A stretch of DNA of 64,000 nt from Microcebus murinus (Eukaryota; Chordata; Mammalia; Primates; Cheirogaleidae). The notes beneath the pieces were generated by a model. That model saw only the letters and a list, made by a program, of their open reading frames with translations. It was not told the origin of the DNA and did not search any database. Within the stretch, counting starts at the first letter, position 1. Every line of letters starts with the position of its first letter. The stretch covers positions 142,822,501-142,886,500 of the forward strand of contig NC_134104.1 of NCBI RefSeq assembly GCF_040939455.1. The letters are read 5' to 3'. A program made the position numbers and the translations under genes. Positions 13,613 through 64,000 of this stretch are shown one piece after another.

Positions 13613-13867
13613 TAGGTGCATTACATCCCAGAGCTCAGCCAGATCAAAACCTTCTTGAGATAGATCCACACTTCCAGAAGCATGTCATGGTTTTGTACCT
13701 TCCAGTAGCATTGGTTAAATCTAAGGAAAAACTTAACCCTAGCCACATTTGATTTTAATAGGTCTCAGGGAGTGATTAGATGTCTTGGCTTTTAGGTGGA
13801 GGAAGCAGATACATAGTAAGGTCACCCAGCGCTCACTGATTCGCTTCCAGGTAGAGCTGTAAGCTTC

Positions 13868-13990
13868 CTTTCATTCATTCAGTCAACAAATCCTACTATG
13901 TGTCATGCACTGTTCTCAGTATTGAAGTTAACACAGAGGTAGGAGTTAGACACAACAGACAAAAATCTCCATGACCCTAGAGCTTACATA
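13868..13990 (-). mobile_element. L2 LINE 3' relic
   Basis: TTCATTCATTCAGTCAACAA, TGTCATGCACTGTTCTCAGT, AACAGACAAAAATCTCCATG and GAGCTTACATAATAGTAAGA in antisense L2 order. Confidence 0.6.
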
Positions 13991-14194
13991 ATAGTAAGAG
14001 GAAAATGTTTTTTACTACTTGGTTCACATTTGGAGCTTTGTTAAAGAATGACTCATCTGCATTGCCAAGACCGAGTGGGGGTGGGGGTGGAAATCCAGTG
14101 ATTGAAAGAGCCATCAGCCAGCTGACTTAACACCAAAGAGAGAGGACAAGCAGGCGGCTTGCTGTCTTCCCTGCTGTAGGCTAGCAATGAATAG

Positions 14195-14300
14195 GTGGAG
14201 TTGATGTGAGGATAAGATGAAATCATCTATGTAGAAAACTCAATCCAAAATTACTCATGTAGTAAGTACTCAATAAAAGATAGCTGTTGCTTTATTGGCG
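14195..14300 (+). mobile_element. MIR SINE relic
   Basis: GTGAGGATAAGATGAAATCATC followed by GTAAGTACTCAATAAAAG, the 3' part of a MIR. Confidence 0.5.
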
Positions 14301-15980
14301 TGGTTGTTGAGTCCTATAGAAAAAGCTTGCTATCAAAAACACAAATCTGTAGCCCAGAGCGACCCTATGTAACTAGAAACTCCCTTTGTTCCTGCCTTCC
14401 TGAAATTTCACATGCTATACTTAGGATGGCAGCATGCATCCGTTTCTGCTAAATCTTTCTCTGCCCTCGCTCCCTACCGTTTGGAAGTAGAGCACACCTT
14501 CTGTAGCCATAGCTTTTGCTTTTTTATTTCTGGGATGTTCCCTTCCTTTCCTTTGCTCCTCTGAAACATCCTTTCATTCATTTTGCTGTTGGAGAGGGGG
14601 TTGAAGTCGTCGGTGGGCAATTTAAACTTCTATGTTGATTTCTTTTGATCAGGTTTAGTAATGATGAGAGTTTGCTGATAATAATTCTGAAAAGGCAACA
14701 TTAAGGCATGAAATATTCATTTAAGGCACCAAATACGAAGTATTGACATAAAGGAAAACAAAGATGCCATAGCTGTGGAAACCTCTTATTTTCCCTAATT
14801 TACATACAGAAAAAACATGATTTTTATGGCCATTTCAAAAATCTGACAAAATAACGACTTATCAATTTTTCTTTGTTTTTATTCATTTTATCTAAATGTC
14901 TCTTCCTTTCTCCATTTCTGTAAGAAAGGTTTTAATAACTCAGACATTAAGCTTCCACTCTGGCACCTATAACTGCATTGTATTTGTTGTTTCATTGTTT
15001 TTCAAACGACAGATACTTCTTTCACTTCTTGTAGGAATGAAGAAGGAGTTCATGTCAGATATGATGATTATCATTAAAATTAGTATTTATCCTGCCTTTC
15101 TAAAAACATGCCTTTTTTCTTTGTGATGAATTTTTATATTTTTGAACCCTTTAAATTAGAGTTGAAAATATGCATTTTGGGATATATTCTTGTTTCATTA
15201 CAGAGTATCTCCAATAGAATAACTGGAAATAAACACTGGATTATTTTCTTGGCATCCAGATAAAGAATAAATTTTAAAATATCTTATTGAACTGAAATGA
15301 AGTGAATTTAGAATACAGAAGTTCCAGTACCCAGTGAGATTAATAATACTCAAACAAGAGTATCATTTCAGTGGATTCTTATCCCTGAAATACTACTGTT
15401 CGGTATAGGAGATCATAGTACAGTAATACTGAGAGGAATAATTAGCATGAGTGTGCAACTCAGTAGGATTCCTGCAAGATCTAACTATTTAAGAGCATTT
15501 TTTGTTACAGCAAAGTTATATAGTATTGTTATCCACAATATCCCAGCAGTGTTATTTAAGGTCCTGGGAAATTTATTTTAGTTAACCTGGAAAGGGTGAA
15601 CTACTCCTCAGTTCTGAGATCTTGGATTTTTGCTGGAAGACTAAGGAGATGCTCATTTCTAAATGTTACCCTTGTTCCAGCACTAATATAGATTCCAATT
15701 AATTGTTCCACATTAAAAATTCATTGTGTCTTTCTGCAGAACCTGAGTCCATTTTATCTGGGAATCATGCAGTTGTGTGGTTTCCTGTGTGGCCTCTGGA
15801 AAGATGGGTATTATGAGTTTTAGGAATGGAAGGAGGAAATTCTGATAGCTATGGCATATGGCCTTTCAGGATTGTGCAAAAGAGAGACTGGGTGTAATGT
15901 CTAGAAACCCAAAGGTGTCCATGCAATTCTGAGGAAGAAACACACATGCCATCATCAGAAGATATACTCAAGACAGTTTT

Positions 15981-16333
<353 letters not shown>

Positions 16334-16499
16334 CAGTTTCTGTGCAGTACCTGTTGGCTCATTTGCAAGGAAAGAAGATAGTGGTCCAGTGAAAACAATT
16401 TGTGTGGGGTTGTCTTGCAATGGACTGGGAATTAATCACTTAGATGAGGTGAACATATTCTAGATTTCTAATGGAACCATCACTATAGGAGCACAGGTT

Positions 16500-16660
16500 A
16501 TTGTAAAGAACTCTGACCCCCAGTCAAAGGGACTATATTTTTGATCCACCTCTGCCATGACATGATTGTGGATCTTGCCCAAGTCATTGGATTTAATGTC
16601 AGCTGAACTGGCTGACCTCAAGGTTCTTTGTGGCTCTGTGGTTCTCTGAGTATTTGTGCA
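16500..16660 (+). mobile_element. MIR SINE relic
   Basis: GATCCACCTCTGCCATGACA then GTGGATCTTGCCCAAGTCAT, a diverged MIR core. Confidence 0.5.
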
Positions 16661-17324
16661 TTTTTTTTTTTAAGTTCACATCATACCTGGCTGGTGGTTG
16701 ATGATACTACCCTCTGTATGGATGAATCATGCCTACATTCTTAATAGAATGATATTGGAAATATAACATGGTCAGTAGCCTGTATAGGCTGTGGAAGTTG
16801 AGGCTGTTTAAAAATCCTTGGACTAGTACCCATGGTCATATAGTCAAATGCAAACAAGCATTGATGTTGTCAGAGCCTTGGCTTATTTTCTAACGTGGAA
16901 GCAGGGCCATTGTCTCCATTCTCTGTGACATTGATTTTGGTCAAAAATATTCTTCTTATTTGCAGTTAAAAATATGCAAAAACTTGGCCAGTGATGTGAC
17001 AAAGCTCCAGATCAGCAAGCGCATGCCATCCGGCTCTCTCATGCAGACTTTTGATGGCTTATGTTTGTGTTGTACCAATACCATGTCCAGAGTAAGCTTT
17101 GGGCAGAGAGATTTATAGAGTTTTCTTTTTCAGTGAGAAACAGTGTCTCTTACCTTTTGGTGGTGAGAACACATTGGTGGCCACACATGCATTGACTCTG
17201 GTAGAGATGCAGATGTTCTCTGAACATTGTATTTCCCCTACCTAATAACCTTTTTATTCTTGTGTTGTCCACATTGGATGGGTAAATAGCAGTGTATCTC
17301 ACCAAAGGCAAGACTGCTAAGAGA

Positions 17325-17395
17325 TGATCATGATAGCATTTATTGAGAGCATATGTGAGTCAAGTACTAACTGGGGAGGGTTACATCCATAGAAC
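17325..17395 (-). mobile_element. MIR SINE relic (short)
   Basis: ATAGCATTTATTGAGAGCAT followed by TCAAGTACTAACT, resembling the antisense MIR 3' end. Short and uncertain. Confidence 0.35.
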
Positions 17396-18723
17396 TAGTC
17401 TGTACATCAGTATATTAGAGGAAATTTTGTAAAGCAGAATGCCAATTTCTTCTCTCATTTTCTGCCTTTGATCTGTAGGTATATATATTGATTTGCTTAT
17501 TCATATCATACTCAGGAAGAAAAAAGATTTGTAAGTGAGATTAAATTAGTTCACCTGAATATCATGTCATAATATAGAACATTCTTGCACGTGATAGAGC
17601 CTCATATGATTACATGGTGTAAGAATGAAGAAATGAAACACCAGCACAAGGCCTTTATCCTGATGTTTTTATTGACATCAGACCTTCCTTAGTTTTAAAG
17701 GCATTCATTATTATTATAAGACTGTTCTTCATGTGGAAATTTTTGGCATCAATTCCTTCCATTTTTGGGATTCTGCTAAATGTTGCTCTAGGATATGTTT
17801 GTATCCAGGGTAAAGAAGAAAAAGTTAGATTCTACATATGACCTACTACATGTTTATAAACTGCTAGTCTCTTAGATTAAAGCTTATGCAAGAATATTTA
17901 TGTAAAATACTTCTATTCCCTAAAACCTTAACCTGAAAATTTCTTTTCTTAAATATGCTCCTAGGTTTTTCCTCTAAATGGTTTTCTGGCAATTTTGGCA
18001 TTTATAAGTCAGCTCAAGAATCTATAGAATGCCTGTGCATTAAGTGGTCAAAAAGAGTTTAATTAAAGGGTAAAGTTCTTGATGGAGTGTTTCTCATATA
18101 TATACATATATATAGAAGGAGAAAATTTTCTTTGGAAAATTAAATTTATGTGAAAATTTCTCATTAATGTTTTTTGTCACCTTGGGAAAATAATACACTC
18201 TGTTAATACCATTACTGCTGTCGTTTCCAAAGGGGTGACAGTCTAGTTACTTTTTTAACTTGCTTTAACTTAACCTTATCCATTCAAAATTTTTTTCAAA
18301 CTTTAAAAGAATAAGTGTTTTGATAATGGCTTGTATTCTTGGTTTGTGTGGTGCTGCAGTATTGATATAGCTTATGTGGCAAATTAACAAATCACAAATA
18401 TCACCACAGTATGCAAGTTGTTTTCATAAAAAGAAAGAGTATATATGGGAGAAACGTTTCAATTGTCCAAATAAGTAAATCTTGACTCTTGCTTCATCAT
18501 AAAGCACCTATACTGATTTGGGATTAGATTAGTCATCCTTGTATTAATTTTTAGTATAAGTATTGTGAGGAAAGTGACTAATAAAGTGACTCTCCCAACT
18601 TGCTAATAAAATTCAACTTTAATTTCCCATTAGGTATCCCCTGGGAACTAAATCACTGCTGGAATTTGAATTGAATTCCGATCTTTCTTTCTCCACATGG
18701 TAGCACAGTGACTAATACATGCA

Positions 18724-18756
18724 ACACACACACAAACACACACACACACACACACA
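18724..18756 (+). repeat. (CA)n microsatellite
   Basis: AC units interrupted once by AAA near 18735. Confidence 0.9.
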
Positions 18757-21246
18757 AAATTAAGACACACTCAACCTATTTTGATGGTGGTGATGAAAGA
18801 CAGAATATTTGGTGATATGCATTAGCTGTTCTCTTTCCCTTTTTTACTTATCCTTACAATTCTAATTGCTACTGTTTTCAACTCTAAAGTGAGAGAAAGA
18901 AATAAAAACAGCATAAATATAATTTAAGGTGGTAAATATTTCATAGTAAAGAATGCTGACAGCATTCTTGATCACTTCCCTATAGCTTGTTTTGCAAACC
19001 ATTGACAGATTTTGCTAAATACCACCCCCCAAATTATGATTAAAATATTTCCACTAACAGAACTACAGTAACTTTTATTTTGTTCATTTGTATATAGTTC
19101 CCTCTCCTTTTCTTCTTCTATTCTTCCAACTGGAACAATTGAAATTTGGCCAGAATATTTATTAACCAAATGTTGAAGAAAAGATATCTGTTAAAAATAG
19201 TTTTGGTTATTTGTGCGAATGGGAGAAATTGGAACAAATCAAGATTAAATGGCAGTGGAAGAGTCAGGTTAGTTTGGCGAACAGAAAGCTGAAGTAAGGT
19301 TGATTTCCTGGCACTGCTTTCTTAGCAAAGAGAACAATTTTAATCAGTTACAAAAATATTTGTGATCCATATGTTCCACTCTGCTCATCCCCATATGCCC
19401 ATATTCTCTTTTATCTTGGTGGATGATGACTTTATGATTCAGGCATGCAAGAATAATACCTCGCTGACTTTAGAGCTCAGTGCTATTTCAAAACGTGTCC
19501 TGGTAATTACGCACACACATATATCCAGGCTGTTCGCGCTTTGAGTTAGTTATGTGAACATCAGTTTGTTCTTTCTCTCTTCGTGGAAAGAATTATATCT
19601 TGCATCCTCCTACTGAGGCTGGAATAATGCATCTAAGACTTAGATTTGAAAACTGCATTGCCGTTCACCTGCTGGATTATATGCCACCGTACAAATATGA
19701 GGGTCAGAAAAAGGAGGCAAAAGAATTGTGGTGATCCTTGATAACTTCATTCAACTTGGAAAAAGGAAAACAGAATCCAAAAAGCATTTGGTAATTCCAT
19801 CCATCGTTAACATTTTTTCTAAAACATACTGGATAATGGGCTTGTTAGTTAAATAGATCCTAATTTTAAGACATGGTGACTTCTATTTAATATTGAGTAT
19901 TAGTTATAGTAACCATGGTGAAACTTGTCAAAATTGAAAAAGTAGAATTACTATTGATTAGCAGTCCATTTTTGTCCCAAATGCATGCTTGCTTATCTGT
20001 CAAAAGCCATATGATTTCTAACAACAAAAGAAACATAGTTTAAAGCCTAATTATCCATCTTAATAAAACATAAATAAATCCAGAAATTTTTGACTGTTTA
20101 AGTGATTGCATTTTTCAACAGTTGTTTTCCTCTTGCACAACAAATGGCTTTGTAACCCAATATGTTGTTAATATAGCCACAGTAAAATCCTATGAGGAAC
20201 CAGCTGGGCTCATTTAAACTTGGGGGGAGGAAGTAGCAAGAAGGAGAGGGAGAGAGAGTTTCTAACCTTTAGACTAAATAACTGGGGTGCGTTTAGTGTT
20301 TTCATAGATGGGTATATGATGGAAGAGGTGTGCATGCTCTTGGATTTAGCGGGTATGCACCAGACTAGAGTTACAGGGAAAGGAAGGAGATACAGCTTGA
20401 TTTTGGCAAATGTTATTAAGAGCCCGTCTCTATGTTTGCATTCAAGCTGTCTTTGCCGCTGCTCCTGTAGGAGTTGTGAGAAAAAGAAAGTGCATATTAT
20501 AGCATGGATTGTTTTCAACAGGCTTGAAGTTTGCAAATCTGTTGAATCCCTCTGACAGTGTTTCTTTGCTGTCAAACAGAATGCCCAGCTGGCGGTGGCA
20601 ATCCTGATGGGGAGGGAGGGGAATGGGTAGACTGTGCTCACCATGCAGCAAGAATATTAGGAATTCTTCTTCCTAAACTGTAAGTGGAGAGAAGAGAGCG
20701 CTCCCAGCCATGCTGTTAAGGAAGTTTTCTTTACATTTTCATTTTTTGTTCCACTTTTATAGTGAACCTTTAAAGATGTTTTAATAAGGTAACTTTTATA
20801 AAGAAATAAGCCATAGAAACAGAATTAAGGTATATTATATTAATCTATAATTAAGACAAAGGCTTTGGTTAAAAAAAGGAGGCAAGACTTTTGCTCATAG
20901 GTGATCTTGATTCTCATTGAGGCAAACACACAAGCTTGTTTTTTTTTTAAATACAAAGTGCGAGATTTCACTAAAAAAGGTTAAAATTGAAGTGAGTAAT
21001 CTTCGGTGCATAATGCAATTGTTAATTTTAGCTCCTTGCGTGGGTGCCGTTCTGACTTGAACAGCCGGCTGTAGCCTTCATTAGAGAAGAAGCAGGCAGC
21101 TTGAGACAGGTGGAGCTCTGGATCAAGCTGTGAACGTGATTTGCTGGAAGCTGGTCATTAGTGTTAGAAACCAGTCTTATTTATTTTGTCCCTCTCCCTA
21201 CCATGATTATTGCAATTATTATTATTTACTTTTCGTCTTTTTTCAG

Positions 21247-21423
21247 GTTGACGATGATGTGTCACACTGTGTAAGGGAATCGCATGGAGATGGGCCTTCC
21301 GAACTGTTAATGGGGACATGGGACTCCAGTTGTCTCTGATCACTGGTGTGGATTTTCCTGCTGTAGAACGACAGAAGCCGCTAGTAAGTCGCCAAGACCT
21401 ATAGCAGGAATTCTGCGTGAAAG
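21247..21423 (+). other. ARPP21: Probable 5' UTR exon of ARPP21
   Basis: Acceptor: pyrimidine-rich tract ending TTTTTTCAG at 21246. Donor: AAG|GTAAAG at 21423/21424. A second, stronger-looking donor CTA|GTAAGT lies 40 nt earlier (after 21383). The segment is less AT-rich than its flanks, has several CpGs, and sits 1.8 kb before the start-codon exon. It contains no long ORF but four short upstream ORFs, all closing inside it. The assignment as a non-coding leader exon is inference from splice sites and position, without transcript evidence. Confidence 0.55.
21254..21404 (+). promoter_or_regulatory. Cluster of four upstream ORFs in the leader exon
   Basis: uORF a 21254-21274 (6 codons, two tandem ATGs); uORF b 21284-21310 (8 codons); uORF c 21310-21339 (9 codons); uORF d 21318-21404 (28 codons). 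The stop of b and the start of c share an A in TAATG, an arrangement that can permit termination-reinitiation. If the exon is in the mRNA, these would be expected to lower and condition translation from 23238. The ORFs are read directly; the regulatory role is inferred. Confidence 0.45.
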
Positions 21424-22205
21424 GTAAAGGTCTTGTCTGGCTGTCATCTCATCTGTATTTTATCATCATCATTATTATTATTACATAAATGTGCTTGTTT
21501 ACATAGAGCAGTTCACTGAATGTAACCATAGTAGACAGTCTGTATCAGAGACTTATTTTGGCTTGTAGTTTGGAAAATTAGAGCTCAATTTGTTCACTCC
21601 ATTTTAAATCTGGTCACGATCTGTTTTTTACTGAAATGCTCTGAAAAATAAATTAGGACAACAGAAGTCCCCTGTCCTCCCCCTACCCCAATAACATTGA
21701 GAAACAAGCCGTTTGCCATTGTTTGGAAATGGAACTTTTTATTTTTGTGAAGCACAAATACCCAGTGCCACCGAAATATAAGGAATCTGTTAGAATGCAC
21801 TGGATGAAATATCCTGATACCTCCCCAAACCTAAAAGTATTGCTCACTAGTCACTGACAGACTCAAACTGCTGTCCTTTTGGAAAACTTTTCCTTTTGCA
21901 TTCCCACAGTCCTTTTGCCAAATAAGCCTGTGTATTTAAAAATATCATTAGATACCATCTGTTTTGTCACGGTAGATTTTAGCAGATTTGCAATAAAAAT
22001 TGCTGTGATTTTGATTTTTTCATGCTTCCTATTTCCAGTTGGAAATAAAGTTACAGAATTAGTCAATGGTAATTAAACACTTCCAAAGAAACATATCAAA
22101 ACACTGATTTGTCCAATAATAATTGCCATTGTAGTGACTGGGAATGGGGCAGTCATTGCTTGGGATGTTTGGAGAAAGAACTAATTTTCTAAGCTACAGT
22201 GTCAT

Positions 22206-22299
22206 TTCTTCTTCCTCTTCTTCTTCTTCTGCTTCTACTTCTGCTTCTGCTTCTCTTCTTCCCTTCCTTCCTTCCCTTTTTTTCTTTCTTTCTTTTTTA
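22206..22299 (+). repeat. Imperfect CTT-rich pyrimidine tract
   Basis: TTCTTCTTCC... with CTGCTT and CTACTT variants, then CCTTCCTTCC and TTTCTTTC units. Nearly all pyrimidine on the + strand over about 90 nt. Confidence 0.85.
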
Positions 22300-22942
22300 T
22301 CACAGCTTTAAAAAGTGAGGGGAAAATAAATGCTAAATTATTCATGAGCCTCATTTGACAGCACATCAGAAGGGGAAGTGTCAGGGGTTTTATGGAGGTA
22401 GAGAGGAAAAAAAAAATAATAACAGGCTTTAACTTGAAAAGCCATTTCCAGTGTCTGTAGAGTAGTCTATTGTGAGCCTGGAGTAGTGGAGTTCAGTTGT
22501 GATAGCTTCATTAGAGCTGCCTGCCAGACTTCCTTCCACAGGATCTTGCAGCACCAGCGACTGACAGGAGCCTGGGACAGGGCTTACACTTTTAATAATG
22601 TAGCTGTCAGTTTGAAGCCTGGAATGTTGATCCTGAAAGGTTTATTGCTGAAATTAGATCCCATATTTATACTGAATTATTATTACCTCTTCAATTGATT
22701 TTTGCCCCTTGTAAAGTGTACTGTGTATTCCTTATACCTGGGGAAGTGTGTCTATGTTTGAAATCTGCACATAATTTTTGAGTGTTCTTAGAGATGCTAC
22801 AGAATATCAATATCACCTCTAGAGTCAGAAGTTGAAGGTCATCTGTTCAAAAGTTGGAGAAATATTAGGATTGGTGGTTGAGTGGGAGTTATGTGTCTCC
22901 ACTTGAGATTTGTTGATCCACTTTTATGGCAGAGTGTATTCA

Positions 22943-22945
<3 letters not shown>

Positions 22946-22976
<31 letters not shown>
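22946..22976 (+). repeat. (TG)n microsatellite
   Basis: About 15 TG units followed by CATGTGTGTAG. Confidence 0.95.
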
Positions 22977-22977
<1 letters not shown>

Positions 22978-23199
22978 ATGTGTGTAGAGAGGGTGTGCAC
23001 GGGGTGACTGCAGCTGCCTCTTGTGTATGCAGTGGGTACTTGCTTTCATCTTGTTTTATTCTCCTTTTGTGTAAAATTGGCGGGGGTGCCTGAGTTGCTC
23101 ATTTGAATTTGAATACAAAAGGAGAAATGAAATATCTCAAGAATAACAGTGAATACTTCACCCTGCACTGACTTTATTTGCTGTATCTTCACCTTCCAG

Positions 23200-23237
23200 G
23201 GCATAAAACCTTGTCGTTTTAATTTGTACCTGGGAGA
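23200..23237 (+). other. ARPP21: 5' UTR part of the start-codon exon
   Basis: The acceptor CTTCACCTTCCAG ends at 23199. These 38 nt of leader precede the ATG at 23238. The start context is AGAATGT: A at -3 is favourable and T at +4 is not. This is the first ATG in the exon, and the frame continues through all downstream exons. Confidence 0.85.
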
Positions 23238-62895
<39,658 letters not shown>

Positions 62896-63044
62896 TAGTA
62901 CTGAGTGGGTTTATGTCCTGTGGTATTTTTTGGATTGTACCTAAGACACATGGTTACCATTCCCTCTGATTTTGAGTTAACTAACGACAATGTTATATTA
63001 ATTACAAGGATAACTGGGAAGTCAGAAGATGCAATTTAAATAGG

Positions 63045-63170
63045 TTAAATAGGTTACTACATCTTGCTAACCATGTGCCTAGGTCACGTTATTAACCTCT
63101 CTGATTTTCAGTTTCCTTACCTGTAAAACCTAGGTTATCATAGAATATTACTCCAACTCTCCTCAATAGA
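63045..63170 (+). mobile_element. MIR SINE relic
   Basis: TGTGCCTAGGTCACGTTATT, AACCTCTCTGATTTTCAGTT and TCCTTACCTGTAAAACCTAG in MIR order. Confidence 0.6.
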
Positions 63171-63244
63171 CTTAAAGTTGACTTACTTAAGTTTATTTAA
63201 GTTTACTCCATAAAATTAATTTAAATTATATAATTTAAATTTAT

Positions 63245-63268
63245 ATATAAATGATTAATCATTTATAT
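63245..63268. repeat. 24-bp perfect palindrome, AT-only core
   Basis: Half-site ATATAAATGATT followed by its reverse complement AATCATTTATAT. A second copy of the left part, TATATATAAATGATTA, follows at about 63280-63294. Confidence 0.9.
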
Positions 63269-63424
63269 GAAAATAATTTATATATAAATGATTACCATGG
63301 AATTATACCTGCATTATGGCATCTATTTGACATAAGTTAGCTATTGCTTTTTTTCAATAACTATGTCATTATGACAAGCTATTGCTTTTTAATTTAATAC
63401 CATGATTTATTCTTTACAACCATA

Positions 63425-63655
63425 GTGAAAAGCTTCAGCCCTTGCATTGGCACACTGTTAGTATGATCCTGGACATGTGATTTAAGCTATGTGTGCCTCT
63501 GTTTCCTCATCTAAGAAATGGAAATAATAATAGTATCTATATTACAGAGTTATTGTGAAAGACTAAAAGAGTCAATATACACAAAGCAATTCGAATAATA
63601 CCTGGCAAGTTATAAGCCCTCAATCAACACTAATTCTTACTTATTTTTATTATTG
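63425..63655 (+). mobile_element. MIR SINE relic
   Basis: GTGATTTAAGCTATGTGTGC, TCTGTTTCCTCATCTAAGAA, ATAATAATAGTATCTATATT and AATACCTGGCAAGTTATAAG, a fairly complete MIR. Confidence 0.7.
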
Positions 63656-64000
63656 TCATTTAATGTTTTCATCCCCGCTTTGCAGGTAAAGGAAGTGAAT
63701 CTTAGAAAGGTTTAGAGTTTCTGAGTTACCAAATTCATGTATCTTTTTCTCTGTCTGTTTTTTTTTCTTTCTTTCCAAGTGAATAGTGATATTTTGAGGC
63801 AGGTAGCTCAAGTTTGCATGAACAGTCTTTTGAAGGTGAGTGATAATGAGAGATCCAGGAGGACCATTAACTTGCAATAGCTTTAAACTGATGGAAGCAT
63901 GACATGGAAGCATGGCATCATGGTGCTCATTTGAGTCTGCAGAATTACCCTCATGATCTGTCACTTCTAGCTTTTCTGGTTCCAAGAATCCTTCATCATT

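Larger units (their letters stand above)
21424..23199 (+). other. ARPP21: Intron between leader exon and start-codon exon
   Basis: Contains an imperfect CTT-rich pyrimidine tract (22206-22299) and a (TG)n (22946-22976). No Alu or L1 is seen, and nothing else is recognisable. Confidence 0.6.

Noticed and set aside
20210..20644. 144-codon open frame on the - strand
   Set aside because: No recognisable domain and low-complexity Leu/Ser/Pro composition; no antisense exon structure seen. Treated as chance within a less AT-rich block.

Overview
This is a 64 kb window of a mammalian, almost certainly primate, nuclear genome. It carries the 5' and central part of one protein-coding gene, ARPP21 (cAMP-regulated phosphoprotein 21; the short form is ARPP-21/RCS, the long form is an R3H/SUZ-domain RNA-binding protein), on the + strand. 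Spliced together, the exons give an uninterrupted reading frame that I recognise as ARPP21. Three Alu elements carry the extended linker between monomers and the right-arm text typical of strepsirrhine (lemur-type) Alus, so a lemur is the best guess. That species call is inference.

Layout. 1-21.2 kb has no recognisable coding exon. It is intron and/or upstream DNA with one antisense lemur Alu, one sense Alu, an L1 3' fragment, several MIR/L2 relics, a (TA)n, a (TG)n and a pure 104-bp TTC/GAA tract. A probable untranslated exon at 21247-21423 holds four short upstream ORFs. The start codon is at 23238. Twelve coding exons (23238-62890) encode residues 1-408 and one base of the next codon. The C-terminal Pro/Gln-rich half must lie beyond the window.

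Protein layout: residues 1-87 are the ARPP-21/RCS region with the PKA site at Ser56. Residues 88-135 are a charged linker. R3H spans about 163-226 with R-x3-H at Arg196/His200, SUZ about 227-298, and a Ser/Thr-rich region follows.

Two products share the first three exons. The long form splices exon 3 to exon 4. The short form splices exon 3 to an alternative terminal exon at 25461, which adds Thr-Leu-stop (89 aa in all). Its 3' UTR of about 1.8 kb ends at an AATAAA signal at 27289. One locus therefore makes a small PKA-regulated calmodulin-binding protein and an RNA-binding protein.

The introns are AT-rich and repeat-poor; the largest is 15.9 kb (32471-48372). I see no tRNA, rRNA, CRISPR, viral gene or wholly new system. 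The most useful observations concern alternative RNA processing of ARPP21, a Friedreich-type GAA/TTC tract, and a pair of diverged copies of a sequence I cannot name in the intron after exon 9.
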